Positions 1-8,638 of a stretch of DNA of 64,000 nt are shown one piece after another. The notes beneath the pieces are model-generated. The model did no database searches. It was not told where the DNA came from and saw nothing but the letters and a program-made list of their open reading frames with translations. The DNA is taken from positions 736,092 to 800,091 of the forward strand of contig NZ_FMAE01000005.1 in NCBI RefSeq assembly GCF_900094575.1, read 5' to 3'. Within the stretch, counting starts at the first letter, position 1. The number at the start of each line of letters is the position of its first letter. The translations under genes and the position numbers were made by a program. The DNA comes from Bradyrhizobium yuanmingense. Lineage in GTDB: Bacteria; Pseudomonadota; Alphaproteobacteria; Rhizobiales; Xanthobacteraceae.

Positions 1-568
1 TCAGCGTGTTGTAGACCTTCTGGCCGTCATCGGAGCCGTCATAGACGGAGAGCTCCAGCAGCGATTTGCCTTCCTTCGCGGCGGCGATGATGCGCTGGAT
101 CTGCTCGGTCGGGAACACGATCTTGCCGTCGAGCGTGAACGTCTTCGGCGCCGGCAGCCTGAGCTTGACGTTGATGTGGTCGCCGTCGCGCTCGGCCGAG
201 CCGTCGACGCGGCCGGCATCCGCCTCGTTCATGCGCGTCTCGATCTTGAAACGGTAGCTCTTGCCGGCGGCATCCTCCCAGGAATTGGAGCGGAGGTCGC
301 TGAGCGTGACCTTGCCCTCGCCGCTGTCGAGCTCGGAGACCTGGCGGAATTCCGAGGTATAGCCCTCGCAGGCGTTCCCCGTGAAATTGTAGAGGATCCG
401 GCCGCGGGCGCTATTGACCGAATTGGTGCGCGATTTGACGAGGCGGAGATCATACAGCGCCTGGTGCGCGAGAAACGGACCGTTGGCGGCCTCGGCTACG
501 CCGCCAAGGCCGACACCGGCCGCGGCAAGCGCCATCACACCGAGCGAAGTCCGGAAAAGATGCACCAT
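1..568 (-). CDS. eipB: EipB-family (DUF1849) cell envelope protein, 3' end cut off by window
   Basis: The first 189 codons of a periplasmic protein; the stop lies outside the window. A Sec-type signal peptide is visible at residues 1-27, ending in an Ala-rich cleavage region (VAEAA). After it come features I associate with DUF1849/EipB: an HQALYDL strand, NFTGNACEGYT with its single cysteine, a Ser/Glu-rich strand and a late FPTEQ turn followed by DGSDD. In Brucella, EipB is a beta-spiral periplasmic protein needed for envelope integrity. The ATG at 566-568 gives a normal signal peptide. Family assignment is from remembered motif similarity; the C-terminal half cannot be checked. Confidence 0.8.
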   Translation of the reverse strand, partial: MVHLFRTSLGVMALAAAGVGLGGVAEAANGPFLAHQALYDLRLVKSRTNSVNSARGRILYNFTGNACEGYTSEFRQVSELDSGEGKVTLSDLRSNSWEDAAGKSYRFKIETRMNEADAGRVDGSAERDGDHINVKLRLPAPKTFTLDGKIVFPTEQIQRIIAAAKEGKSLLELSVYDGSDDGQKVYNTL

Positions 569-798
569 GTCTGTTCCCTGAGGAAAGCGCAGATTCGACA
601 TTTTAATGACCGTTCCATTGCGCCGCAACTGAGGCCGTCCACGTAAATTGCCCCTCCACGTTGAACCTGCTGGCCTGCCTCAACAAAATGCAGCCCCTCC
701 GGTTGCTTGCATGTGGCGGCACGATGGGCGAAACAGGGCGCGCCCGGCCATCCAGGGGACGCGCCGGAGCGAAGGATTTTTGCACAACGAGGTCGGAC

Positions 799-1266
799 AT
801 GGCGGGCACGGTCGAGCAGAAACTGGCGGAGCAAGGCATCAAGCTGCACGAGGCCCCCTCCCCCGTCGCCAACTACGTGCCCTTTGTGCGCACGGGCAAC
901 CTCCTCTTCGTCTCCGGCCAGGTCTGCTTCGACCCCGCCGGCAAGCTGATCGCCAAGGGCAAGCTGGGCGCCGGCGTCTCGATCGAGGACGGCGCCGCAG
1001 CCGCGCGCGGCTGCGCCGTCAACCTGTTGGCCCAGGTCAAGGCGGCGCTCGGCGATCTCGATAAGGTCGTACGCGTGGTGCGCCTCGGCGGCTTCATCAA
1101 CTCGGCCCCGGATTTCCTGGATGGGCCGAAGGTGCTCAACGGCGCCTCCGACCTGATGGTTGCCGCCTTCGGGGACAAGGGCCGCCACGCCCGCACCACC
1201 GTCGGCGTCGCCTCGCTGCCCGCGGATGCGGCGGTCGAGGTCGAAGGCGTGTTCGAGGTCGCCTGA
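799..1266 (+). CDS. RidA/YjgF family protein
   Basis: A 155-residue member of the RidA (YjgF/YER057c/UK114) family, whose best-known activity is hydrolysing reactive enamine/imine intermediates released by PLP enzymes. It has the typical fold order: the N-terminal LLFVSGQV strand, AARGCAVNLLAQVKAALGDLD helix region and C-terminal GRHARTTVGVASLP, which contains the substrate-contacting arginine. At about 155 residues it belongs to the longer YjgF-like subgroup rather than the 130-residue archetype. An upstream in-frame start at 661 would add 46 poorly conserved residues, so the ATG at 799 is preferred. It ends 6 nt before the glycerophosphodiesterase gene and is probably co-transcribed with it. 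Confidence 0.88.
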   Translation: MAGTVEQKLAEQGIKLHEAPSPVANYVPFVRTGNLLFVSGQVCFDPAGKLIAKGKLGAGVSIEDGAAAARGCAVNLLAQVKAALGDLDKVVRVVRLGGFINSAPDFLDGPKVLNGASDLMVAAFGDKGRHARTTVGVASLPADAAVEVEGVFEVA

Positions 1267-1272
1267 CGCCAA

Positions 1273-2019
1273 ATGCGCGCTCCGGATTGGCTGACAGCGC
1301 GGCCGGTCGCCCATCGCGGCCTGCATGACATTTCGCGCGGCATCGTCGAGAACATGCCGGGCGCGGTGCAGGCTGCGATTGCTGGTAGTTTTGCGATCGA
1401 GGTCGATATCCAGCTCTCGGCCGACGGCGAGGCCATGGTCCATCACGACCATGCCCTGGGCCGACTCACCGAGGCCACCGGCGAGGTGATCGCAAAGACC
1501 GCGACCGAGCTGAAGGCCGTCAGGTTCAAGGACACCGACGAGCGGATGATGTCGCTCGCCGACCTCTGCGCCATGGTCGCCGGACGTGTGCCCCTGGTAA
1601 TCGAGGTGAAGAGCCATTTCGGCGGCGATCGCAAGCTGGTGAAGCGGATGGCCGAGGTGTTGGCCTCGTATGACGGCCCCGCCGTCGGCATGTCCTTCGA
1701 TCCCGACCAGGTGCTGGCGCTACGTGACCTGTTGCCCAATCGTCCGCGCGGCATCGTCGCCCAGCGCAGCTATGAGGACGAGTACTGGGCCAACCTCACC
1801 CAAGAGCAGCGTGACAGCATGCTGTACTTGCGCCACGGCTTGCAAACCCGGCCGCATTTCGTCGCCTTCAAGGTCGACCACCTCCCGGCCCCCGCCCCCT
1901 GGATTGCCCGCAACCTGTTCGGCTGCGCCCTGCTCGGCTGGACCGTCCGCACCCCGGAGCAGCGGAGCCGGGTCGGGCGGTATGCGGACCAGATGATCTT
2001 CGAGGGGTTCGTGCCGTAG
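1273..2019 (+). CDS. glycerophosphodiester phosphodiesterase (GDPD) family
   Basis: A 248-residue cytosolic GDPD-family TIM barrel, expected to release glycerol 3-phosphate from glycerophosphodiesters derived from phospholipids. The family signature is clear: AHRG near residue 13, then EVDIQLS with metal-binding Glu/Asp around 44-46, and the second catalytic histidine in MVHHDHALGR near 58-60. A later EVKSH supplies another acidic ligand. There is no signal peptide, so it acts on imported or internal substrates, like UgpQ. It follows ridA by 6 nt. A member of repeat family B begins 9 nt after the stop. Confidence 0.88.
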   Translation: MRAPDWLTARPVAHRGLHDISRGIVENMPGAVQAAIAGSFAIEVDIQLSADGEAMVHHDHALGRLTEATGEVIAKTATELKAVRFKDTDERMMSLADLCAMVAGRVPLVIEVKSHFGGDRKLVKRMAEVLASYDGPAVGMSFDPDQVLALRDLLPNRPRGIVAQRSYEDEYWANLTQEQRDSMLYLRHGLQTRPHFVAFKVDHLPAPAPWIARNLFGCALLGWTVRTPEQRSRVGRYADQMIFEGFVP

Positions 2020-2028
2020 CACCTCGCG

Positions 2029-2163
2029 TGTCCCGGACAAGCTGCAACGCTTCAGCGTTGCGGCGCAGAGCCGGGACCCATCTCTCCACGAGCGCGCTGC
2101 CACATGGGCCCCGGCTCTGCAGCGCCCGCTGAAGGAGCGCTGCGCTGCGTCCGGGGCACGAGA
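2029..2163. repeat. Dispersed palindromic repeat, family B copy 1
   Basis: An intergenic element running from a tgtcccggac end to a gtccggggcacga end, the two ends being inverted. Inside are shorter inversions and the block tgggccccggctctgcagcgc, which recurs in the second copy at 30131. It starts just after the gdpD stop. It could work as a transcript 3' end or be a remnant of a MITE-like element. Confidence 0.7.
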
Positions 2164-2217
2164 GCGAGCTTTCTCCACCCCTTGAAGTCGCTGCTGCAAT
2201 GCACGATCTTGGGCACG

Positions 2218-3459
2218 ATGCCATCATCCGAAATCACGCTCGAGGCCGTCCCGTCCATCGGCGAAGTCTCGCCCGAGGATTGGGACGCCTGCGCGAATCC
2301 GGGCAAAGCTTGTAATGGCCATGGCGCGGGAACCTCATCCGCTCTCCCAGGCGATTCCGCCAGCATCTTAAAACCCGCCTATAACCCGTTCGTCTCCCAC
2401 GCCTTTCTCTCTGCGGCCGAGAAATCGGGTTCGGCCACGATCCGGACTGGCTGGGGACCCCGGCATCTGGTCGCCCGGCTCGGCGGCCGCGTGGCTGGCG
2501 TCGTGCCCTGCTATCTGAAATCGCACAGCCAGGGCGAGTACGTCTTCGATCGCGGCTGGGCGGATGCCTATGAGCGCGCCGGCGGGCGCTACTACCCGAA
2601 GCTCCAGGTCTCGGTTCCCTTCACGCCGGCCACGGGGCCGCGGCTGCTGGTGCGTGATGGCGTCGATCGCGAGCGTATCACCGAGGCGCTGGCGAGTGGA
2701 CTCATAGCGCTGTGCGGCGTCAGCAAGGCCTCCTCCGTCCACGTCACCTTCGCGCGGGAGTCAGAATGGAAGCTGCTCGCCGAGCACGGCTTCCTCCAGC
2801 GCACCGACCAGCAGTTCCACTGGCACAATGAGGGCTTTGCGAGCTTCGACGACTTCCTGGCGACGCTGAACTCGCGCCACCGCAAATCGATCAAGCGCGA
2901 GCGGCGCGATGCACTCGCCGCCGGCGTCACCATTCACTGGCTCACCGGCAAGGACATCACCGAGGATGCCTGGGATGCCTTCTTCGCATTCTACATGGAG
3001 ACCGGCTCGCGCAAATGGGGCCGGCCGTACCTGACGCGCGAGTTCTTCTCGCTGATCGGCGAGTCCATGAGCGAGGACGTGCTGCTGGTGATGGCCCGCC
3101 GAAACGGCCGCTGGATCGCGGGCGCGATCAACTTCATCGGCTCGGACACGCTGTTCGGCCGCAACTGGGGCGCGGTCGAGCATCACCCGTTCCTGCATTT
3201 CGAGGTCTGCTACTACCAGGCGATCGATTTCGCGATCAAACGCGGCCTCAAACACGTCGAGGCCGGCGCGCAGGGCGAGCACAAGATCGCGCGCGGCTAC
3301 CTGCCCCGCACCACTCATTCCGCCCACTTCATCGCCGATCCCGGCCTGCGCCGCGCCATCGACGATTACCTCAAGCGCGAGCGCGCCTATGTCGCGGAAG
3401 CCGGACGAGAGCTCGCCGAGCTCGGCCCGTTCCGCAAAGCGGCCGACGAGGCGCCTTGA
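2218..3459 (+). CDS. GNAT-superfamily peptidogalycan-type protein (DUF482/COG3146)
   Basis: A 413-residue cytosolic protein with an acyltransferase-like double-GNAT fold of the kind annotated as DUF482, distantly related to FemAB aminoacyltransferases. Visible family markers are the NPFVSHAFLSAAEKSG segment near residue 60, GPRLLVR, a central LNSRHRKSIKRERR helix, and a C-terminal HFEVCYYQAID...GLKHVEAGAQGEHK block, which is the most conserved part of this family. A longer reading frame opens at 2104 but runs through a palindromic repeat, so the ATG at 2218 is chosen. The substrate is unknown. The conserved neighbourhood with the HIT gene downstream suggests a housekeeping role. Confidence 0.82.
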   Translation: MPSSEITLEAVPSIGEVSPEDWDACANPGKACNGHGAGTSSALPGDSASILKPAYNPFVSHAFLSAAEKSGSATIRTGWGPRHLVARLGGRVAGVVPCYLKSHSQGEYVFDRGWADAYERAGGRYYPKLQVSVPFTPATGPRLLVRDGVDRERITEALASGLIALCGVSKASSVHVTFARESEWKLLAEHGFLQRTDQQFHWHNEGFASFDDFLATLNSRHRKSIKRERRDALAAGVTIHWLTGKDITEDAWDAFFAFYMETGSRKWGRPYLTREFFSLIGESMSEDVLLVMARRNGRWIAGAINFIGSDTLFGRNWGAVEHHPFLHFEVCYYQAIDFAIKRGLKHVEAGAQGEHKIARGYLPRTTHSAHFIADPGLRRAIDDYLKRERAYVAEAGRELAELGPFRKAADEAP

Positions 3460-3512
3460 CGCGTCGCCACGGCTGGTGACAGTAAGCGCAAATCGTTCGA
3501 GGAGCCGCCGCC

Positions 3513-3941
3513 ATGACCGCCTACGACACTAACAACATCTTCGCGAAAATCCTGCGCGGCGAGCTGCCCTGCTACAAGGTCTACGAGGATGAGCACGTCT
3601 TCGCCTTCCTCGACATCATGCCGCGCGTGCCCGGTCACACGCTGGTGATCCCGAAGGCTCCTGCCCGCAACATCCTCGACATCAAGCCCGACGATTACGC
3701 CCATGTCGCCCGAGGCGCGCACAAGATCGCGGCCGCCGCAATGAAGGCGTTCAATGCCGACGGCATCACAGTGCAGCAGTTCAACGAGCCTGCCGGCGGA
3801 CAGGTGGTGTTTCACCTGCACATGCACGTGATGCCGCGCCACGACGGCGTCGCCATGCTGCCGCCTGCGAGCCGCAAGGAAGACGACAAGGTGCTGCAAG
3901 AGCACGCGGCGAAGCTGATGGCGGCGTTGAAGGCAGTGTAA
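3513..3941 (+). CDS. HIT (histidine triad) family hydrolase, HINT type
   Basis: A 142-residue HIT protein. These enzymes hydrolyse nucleoside phosphoramidates and similar adenylylated compounds. The catalytic triad motif HLHMHV is at residues 101-106, within the typical GGQVVFHLHMHVMPR strand. The N-terminal IFAKILRGELPCYKVYEDE and the HTLVIPK strand are also standard. Length and order match the bacterial HINT branch. A GAGGAG ribosome-binding site lies before the ATG. A family A palindrome begins 12 nt downstream, in the gap to the convergent trmO gene. Confidence 0.92.
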   Translation: MTAYDTNNIFAKILRGELPCYKVYEDEHVFAFLDIMPRVPGHTLVIPKAPARNILDIKPDDYAHVARGAHKIAAAAMKAFNADGITVQQFNEPAGGQVVFHLHMHVMPRHDGVAMLPPASRKEDDKVLQEHAAKLMAALKAV

Positions 3942-3953
3942 CTCTTATCAACT

Positions 3954-4061
3954 CGTCATTCCGGGGCGCGCCTCTTGGCGCGAACCCGGAATCCATTTCA
4001 CCACCGTCATTGCTGCCCGATGGATTCCGGGCTCGACGCTTCGCGTCGCCCCGGAGTGACG
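3954..4061. repeat. Dispersed palindromic repeat, family A copy 1
   Basis: About 108 bp flanked by inverted ends (cgtcattccggggcgcg and ccccggagtgacg), with an inner inverted pair ccggaatccat/atggattccgg. Near-identical copies lie at 5779 and 33298. The element ends 2 nt from the stop of trmO on the minus strand and fills the gap between two convergent genes. Confidence 0.85.
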
Positions 4062-4063
4062 GA

Positions 4064-4555
4064 TCACTCCGTCTCGAAATCGCCCGTCTGCGGCGCGGCC
4101 AGCGGCGTGAACTCGCAGCGGTCGGGCTTGATGTCGATCAGCGGCGTGTTGTCGATGCAATCGAGGCCGCGCACCAGGATGGCATTACCCTCGATGCCGA
4201 CCAGCTTGACGATCGAGGTGCCGATCGGATTGGGCCGCACCGGCGAGCGCAGCGAAAACGTGCCGCGGGTCTTCTCGTTGTTCTTCGGGCTCTGCAGGAC
4301 GATGTCGCGGCGCGAGCGGTCGAGCCAATAGAGCACTTCGAGGTTGCTGTAGAAGTCGACGCCCTTGATGGCCGGCACGAACGGCTCGAAGATCTCGAGG
4401 CGGCAGATCGGACCGTCGTGACGTCCCTGCCGCGGCGTCTCCAGCCGCGACGACCAGGGCGTGCGGATCCGGCCGATGAAGACGAGGCCGGCATCTTGCG
4501 TCGGCGGCAGCTCGATGGCGACCTCGCCCTCGCGGAGCTCCTGTTCGCGAACCAT
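4064..4555 (-). CDS. trmO: tRNA (N6-threonylcarbamoyladenosine(37)-N6)-methyltransferase TrmO/TsaA
   Basis: A 163-residue TsaA-like beta-barrel protein predicted to add a methyl group to N6-threonylcarbamoyl-A37 of tRNA using S-adenosylmethionine. Family motifs are present in order: FIGRIRTPW, EIFEPFVPAIKGV, VLYWLDRSRRD, the SAM-loop FSLRSPVRPNPIGTS and LDCIDNTPLIDIKPD. The ATG at 4553-4555 is preferred because a longer start at 4603 would overlap the azlD stop. It is the last gene of an azlC-azlD-trmO group, with a 32-nt gap after azlD. Confidence 0.9.
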   Translation of the reverse strand: MVREQELREGEVAIELPPTQDAGLVFIGRIRTPWSSRLETPRQGRHDGPICRLEIFEPFVPAIKGVDFYSNLEVLYWLDRSRRDIVLQSPKNNEKTRGTFSLRSPVRPNPIGTSIVKLVGIEGNAILVRGLDCIDNTPLIDIKPDRCEFTPLAAPQTGDFETE

Positions 4556-4587
4556 ATGTCCTGTTCCCTGGCTGTTCGCTGGCGGTT

Positions 4588-4938
4588 TTAGCCCAACCAC
4601 CACTTGCCGGCCAGCATGAAGACTTCGCCCGTGACCACGCCCGCGAAGATCGAACGGCGGGTCAGCAGGAAAACGACGAGCCCGGCACCGACCGCGCCAT
4701 AGCGCAGGACATCAGGCACGCTGGCCAGCGCGCCCGGTGGCTGGACCACGATCTGGGCGATGACGCCGGCCAGGATCGCGGTGGCGACCGCTCTGACCCA
4801 GACCAGCAGCTCCGAGCCCTCGTCGATGCCGCCGCCGAACCACAGGCCCAGCATGCGCCAGATCTGGTTGGGAACGACGCCGGCGACGAACAGGACGGCC
4901 AGCGCGTGCCAGTCGCCGATCGCTTGCGCAAAGCTCAT
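4588..4938 (-). CDS. azlD: AzlD-type branched-chain amino acid export subunit
   Basis: A 116-residue protein with four hydrophobic segments, matching AzlD, the small partner of AzlC in branched-chain amino acid (and analogue) efflux across the inner membrane. Recognisable pieces are the VVPNQIWRMLGLWFGGGI stretch after the first segment and the hydrophobic GAGLVVFLL segment. Its start overlaps the azlC stop by 4 nt (ATGA), so the two are translationally coupled. Much longer frames exist upstream but only as shadows of azlC. Confidence 0.88.
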   Translation of the reverse strand: MSFAQAIGDWHALAVLFVAGVVPNQIWRMLGLWFGGGIDEGSELLVWVRAVATAILAGVIAQIVVQPPGALASVPDVLRYGAVGAGLVVFLLTRRSIFAGVVTGEVFMLAGKWWLG

Positions 4939-5675
4939 GCGCGTACCTCCCGCCACCAGTGCACGCCATAAGCGATCGTCCCGGCGACCACGCCGCTGAC
5001 GAGGATATCGAGGCCGGAGTTCATCTTCGCCGCCAGCGGATAGAGCACGATGCCCAGCACGAGCGCGACGACGTCGGCGACCTCGCGGCTGTTGCGCGCC
5101 GTCGAGAACAGGAACGACAGCGGCGTCAGCAACAGGATCGCCGCACCAAGCGTCTGCGTCAGGTTGGCGGCGAGGAAATAGCCGACGATATTGGCGACAA
5201 GGCACACGGAGACGAGCCCGCAGCCGAGCCCGTGGACGAAGGCGATCCGCCGTTCGCGCGGCACCTGCGGCAGGAAGCGGTGGCATTCGACCCACAGCGT
5301 CACTGCGGTGAGATGCGCGGCGAAAATCAGCTCGCGCCGCTTGGTCGTGGGTGTGCGCATCAGCGGCAGCACCGAGACCACCATTGGAAACAGGCGGATG
5401 GCGCTGACGGTCACCGCGATCGCCGACTGGATGATGGTGGCGCCCGAGCCGAGCGTGGTGATCAGGATGATCTGCGCCGGACCTGCCCAGACGAACAGCG
5501 TCGAGCACAATGCCCAGAGCAGGCTGAAATGGGTGTCGTGAGCGAGCGCACCGATGCCGAGATAGGTCACGAACAGCACGATGGTGAGGATCGTCTGCGT
5601 GATCGAGCGCAGTCCCCACCCGAAGGCGCGCCAGGGACTATTCCATTGCGGTGAATCGAGCGGAGGAAGCGCCAC
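4935..5675 (-). CDS. azlC: AzlC-type branched-chain amino acid permease
   Basis: A 246-residue integral membrane protein with about seven hydrophobic segments. It has the AzlC hallmark WAGPAQIILITTLGSGATII after the second segment, followed by SAIRLFPMVVSVLPLMR. AzlCD pairs export branched-chain amino acids or toxic analogues. It is the first gene of a short operon (azlC, azlD, trmO). A family A palindrome and a short unassigned spacer lie upstream, before the lytic transglycosylase. Confidence 0.88.
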   Translation of the reverse strand: MALPPLDSPQWNSPWRAFGWGLRSITQTILTIVLFVTYLGIGALAHDTHFSLLWALCSTLFVWAGPAQIILITTLGSGATIIQSAIAVTVSAIRLFPMVVSVLPLMRTPTTKRRELIFAAHLTAVTLWVECHRFLPQVPRERRIAFVHGLGCGLVSVCLVANIVGYFLAANLTQTLGAAILLLTPLSFLFSTARNSREVADVVALVLGIVLYPLAAKMNSGLDILVSGVVAGTIAYGVHWWREVRA

Positions 5676-5778
5676 GGGAGCTTTGGCCGGTAAGGAATCG
5701 TGCCCGCATAACGGGCGAGACGGCGCCTCGCGTCAAGGAACCGCGCGGCGGGGCTGGCATGCGCGGCACATCCACCGC

Positions 5779-5884
5779 CGTCATTCCGGGCGCACCACTT
5801 GGCGCGGACCCGGAATCCATCAGGCCACAGAAATCGCTGCACGATGGATTCCGGGTTCGCGACTTCGTCGCGCCCCGGAATGAC
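5779..5884. repeat. Dispersed palindromic repeat, family A copy 2
   Basis: The same structure as the copy at 3954, with outer cgtcattccggg.../ccccggaatgac ends and an inner ccggaatccat/atggattccgg pair. It ends 8 nt after the stop of the minus-strand lytic transglycosylase. Confidence 0.85.
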
Positions 5885-5892
5885 AGCTCATC

Positions 5893-6846
5893 CTACCCCG
5901 CCACACCCCTGTTCCTCAGCACGAAGCACGCCCCGCCCGCCTTGCGGATGCGGTTGCACAGATCATCAGCCTCGGCGCGCGTATCCGTGCCGATGCGGAC
6001 CTGATAGAACGCGCGCGTGCCGCGGCTGCGCATCACCGAGGAGAGCAGGCTCGGATCGCGCTCGCCGATCACGGTGCTCAGCTTCGTCACGGCCCGGGAA
6101 TACATCGTCAGCGCCCTGTTGCGGTCGAAGCCGGCCGCGAGCTGGACGCCCCAGATCTTTGCGGCTGCAAGCTCGACATGCTGCTCGAGCTCGGCGACGA
6201 ACGGATTGGGAGCACGCTTGAGCAGCGCCATCAGATCACGGCAGCTCGTCGTCGGCGAGCTCGGTGGTCCCTTGCCGGTGCTCCCCGCCTTGGCCCAGGC
6301 ATCGACGCTGGTGCCGGTGATGGCATAGACGTAATTGCGGGTCTGCTCCGGCATCGGTCCGGTGCCGGCGAGCCATTCCTGCACGCGCCGAGGGCCGGCA
6401 TTGTAGGCGGCCGCGGCAAGGCCGAGATTGCCGAACTGGTTGCGCAGCTCATTCAGGAATTCGGCCGACTTCGGCAAAGCCTGCACCGGATTGAACGGAT
6501 CGAGCAGACCGCGCTCGCTGGCAGTGCCCGGCATGAACTGCGCGATCCCCTGCGCATGCTGGCCGCTGCGCGTCATGGGCCCGACCGCATCGGCCTGGAA
6601 GCGGCTTTCCTGCCAGATCACGCGCGCGAAGAATTCCAGCGGCAGGCTATTGTCGCGCGCGGCCGCCTCCACGATCAGGCAGATCGACTCCCGCGTGTCG
6701 CTCTCGCGCGCGTCGTTCGGTTTCTCCGCCGGCTTCTCGGGTTCCGCGGCCTTCGCAGGCGCATCGGTGGGCGGCGCCTCCTCCGCGAGCGCCGGCGACA
6801 GCAGGACGACCTGGCACAACACAGCAATGACCCGAGCAATTCGCAT
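5893..6846 (-). CDS. Secreted lytic transglycosylase with SLT domain
   Basis: A 317-residue periplasmic peptidoglycan-cleaving enzyme. A Sec signal peptide spans residues 1-21. A charged Pro/Ala/Glu linker follows (22-50), then the SLT domain (about 55-190). The catalytic glutamate is E80 in IWQESRF, with GIAQFMPGTA and AAYNAGPRRVQEW completing the family signature. The last 80 residues (FYQVRIGTDTRAEADDLC...) look like a degenerate SPOR-type peptidoglycan-binding repeat. The ATG at 6846 gives an intact signal peptide; the frame opens further upstream only with rare start codons. Confidence 0.88.
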   Translation of the reverse strand: MRIARVIAVLCQVVLLSPALAEEAPPTDAPAKAAEPEKPAEKPNDARESDTRESICLIVEAAARDNSLPLEFFARVIWQESRFQADAVGPMTRSGQHAQGIAQFMPGTASERGLLDPFNPVQALPKSAEFLNELRNQFGNLGLAAAAYNAGPRRVQEWLAGTGPMPEQTRNYVYAITGTSVDAWAKAGSTGKGPPSSPTTSCRDLMALLKRAPNPFVAELEQHVELAAAKIWGVQLAAGFDRNRALTMYSRAVTKLSTVIGERDPSLLSSVMRSRGTRAFYQVRIGTDTRAEADDLCNRIRKAGGACFVLRNRGVAG

Positions 6847-6934
6847 GGCATTGACGCTATCGGACAAATCGGACCTTGACTTGGAACCAGAGCCAACTAG
6901 CAACAGACGGCAGTATCAACACCGGTCATGCCCG

Positions 6935-7573
6935 ATGGTGACAATCTTTTTTGATCTCGACGGCACGCTGACAAACCCTAAGCCCGGGATCACCCGCTCG
7001 ATCCAATATGCGCTGGAACGGCTCGGCGTTCCCGTGCCGAGCGAGGACGAACTGACCTGGTGCATCGGCCCTCCGCTGCTTGCCAGCCTTCGCAAGCTCA
7101 CCGGAGCCGATGAGCTCGCCGACCGAGCACTGCAGCTCTATCGCGAGCGCTTTAGCGATATCGGCCTGTTCGAGAACGAGGCTTACAGCGGAATTACGGA
7201 CACGTTATCTTCGCTCGCAGCGACACGTCAGCGCATGTTCGTGGCGACCAGCAAGCCCGCCGTCTACGCCAGCCGCATTGTCGATCATTTCGGCTTGAAG
7301 CCGTATTTCGAACGCGTGTTCGGCTCCGAGCTCGACGGCACGCGCGTCGACAAACGCGACTTGCTCCGCTACGCGCTCGACGAGGCCAAGGTCGATGCGA
7401 CCAGCGCGATCATGATCGGCGACCGCAGCCACGACGTGGTCGGCGCCAGGACCAACGGGATGATCGCCATCGGCGTGCTCTACGGCTACGGCAGCGAGGC
7501 CGAGTTGCGGGAGGCCGGCGCGCATCACATCTGCGCGGCACATCCCGAGCTGCTCGGCCATTGTGTCGCTTAG
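6935..7573 (+). CDS. HAD-family hydrolase, phosphoglycolate phosphatase-like
   Basis: A 212-residue HAD phosphatase. Motif I FFDLDGTLT is at the N-terminus, the helical cap follows at about residues 15-80, motif II/III are in VATSKPAVYASRI, and motif IV is GDRSHDVVGARTNGM. The sequence resembles Gph/PpaX-like phosphatases with a small cap. The substrate cannot be fixed from sequence. The ATG at 6935 places motif I at residue 4, as is usual. Its stop overlaps that of the convergent aldoxime dehydratase gene. Confidence 0.85.
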   Translation: MVTIFFDLDGTLTNPKPGITRSIQYALERLGVPVPSEDELTWCIGPPLLASLRKLTGADELADRALQLYRERFSDIGLFENEAYSGITDTLSSLAATRQRMFVATSKPAVYASRIVDHFGLKPYFERVFGSELDGTRVDKRDLLRYALDEAKVDATSAIMIGDRSHDVVGARTNGMIAIGVLYGYGSEAELREAGAHHICAAHPELLGHCVA

Positions 7574-8610
7574 GTGCTGACAGTTTCGACCGCCGCTAGC
7601 ATGCCTGTCTTCGGGTGACAGTTCAGATATTCGAAGAACTGTTCGTCGGCGGCCGCCACCGTCACTTCGTGATAGAGCCGCAGCTTGGCTGACGGCCCGA
7701 GCGTCGACAGATATTTCATGGCCGCGCCGAAGATCCTGACATGGGTCGGATGCGACTCCGCCCAGCGTTCGAGCGCGGCGAGGCTCTTCCACCAGCTCTG
7801 CCCGTAGGATTTTTCGCTCGCGCTTCCGTCGGCCGCCAGCACCTGCATGTAGCGGTTGGCATAGCAGCCAATCGCGAGGCCATCATCGCGCAGAAAGTCC
7901 ATGCCTTCGCGTAGCACCGGTTCGACGTCGTCGAGATAGAGCTTTCGCTCGGATGCTTCCGTATCGCTCCAGTCCTGCCCGGACCGGATCAGGCAGAGAT
8001 TATCGTGCGCCACGACTCTCAGCCGCGGGCCGTCGCAAATCAGCTCAGGCGCGCCACCAGGCGCCATCGCATCAGTCTGCGACAGCGGGATACGGTCGCG
8101 CATCCCGCCCCAATAGGCGTGCTCCTGCACCTCGCCGCTCATGCCCTCCGCAACGACGGCGACACCTTCCGGCCGATCGGGCGAGGAGAACAGCGTCTCG
8201 TGACGGGCCACAATAGGACGCAGCACCTCGACGAAGGTACCGATGCCTTCGCGTTGCCGCCCGGTCCACATCTCGCGAGCCTGCGCGAACCAGGCATCAA
8301 AGCGTGCGAGATCGTCCCAATAAGCGACCGTGACAACATTCTCGCTGCCGGACTGATCTCTATAGCTTGCCCGGTCCCAATGCGACGGACCGCCATCCAT
8401 TGCGAACAGTCCTGCGAGTTCTTTCAACGCGTCAATTGCTGCCTCCGGTGCCGCACCGCCATACTGAACACCGAAATAGGCCATCACGACCCGGCTGACC
8501 GAAGGCTTGTAGCGCGCCACGAAGGACGGATATGGCGGCTGGTAATCGTCCGGCACGCGCTTGTGGCGCGTGCGTGGCGTTTCGAGATGCGCAGGAATTG
8601 CGGATTCCAT
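7570..8610 (-). CDS. oxd: Phenylacetaldoxime dehydratase-family heme enzyme
   Basis: A 346-residue aldoxime dehydratase, a heme-dependent lyase that turns aldoximes into nitriles plus water. The N-terminal signature ESAIPAHLETPRTR...RVPDDYQPPYPS is typical. Near the C-terminus, SHPTH (287-291) and RLYHEV (311-316) hold two histidines 24 residues apart. That matches the proximal heme ligand and distal catalytic histidine spacing I recall for OxdB, so H290 and H314 are the likely pair. It lies 28 nt downstream of a nitrilase gene on the same strand, as in known aldoxime-degrading clusters. The ATG at 8610 begins the conserved region; a longer frame to 8796 runs into the nitrilase gene. Confidence 0.9.
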   Translation of the reverse strand: MESAIPAHLETPRTRHKRVPDDYQPPYPSFVARYKPSVSRVVMAYFGVQYGGAAPEAAIDALKELAGLFAMDGGPSHWDRASYRDQSGSENVVTVAYWDDLARFDAWFAQAREMWTGRQREGIGTFVEVLRPIVARHETLFSSPDRPEGVAVVAEGMSGEVQEHAYWGGMRDRIPLSQTDAMAPGGAPELICDGPRLRVVAHDNLCLIRSGQDWSDTEASERKLYLDDVEPVLREGMDFLRDDGLAIGCYANRYMQVLAADGSASEKSYGQSWWKSLAALERWAESHPTHVRIFGAAMKYLSTLGPSAKLRLYHEVTVAAADEQFFEYLNCHPKTGMLAAVETVST

Positions 8611-8638
8611 AGCGATGCCCTCCCCGTGATCGCCGCGT

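Noticed and set aside
2104..2217. Upstream extension of the GNAT-like gene
   Set aside because: The added residues are translated palindromic repeat, so the ATG at 2218 was preferred.
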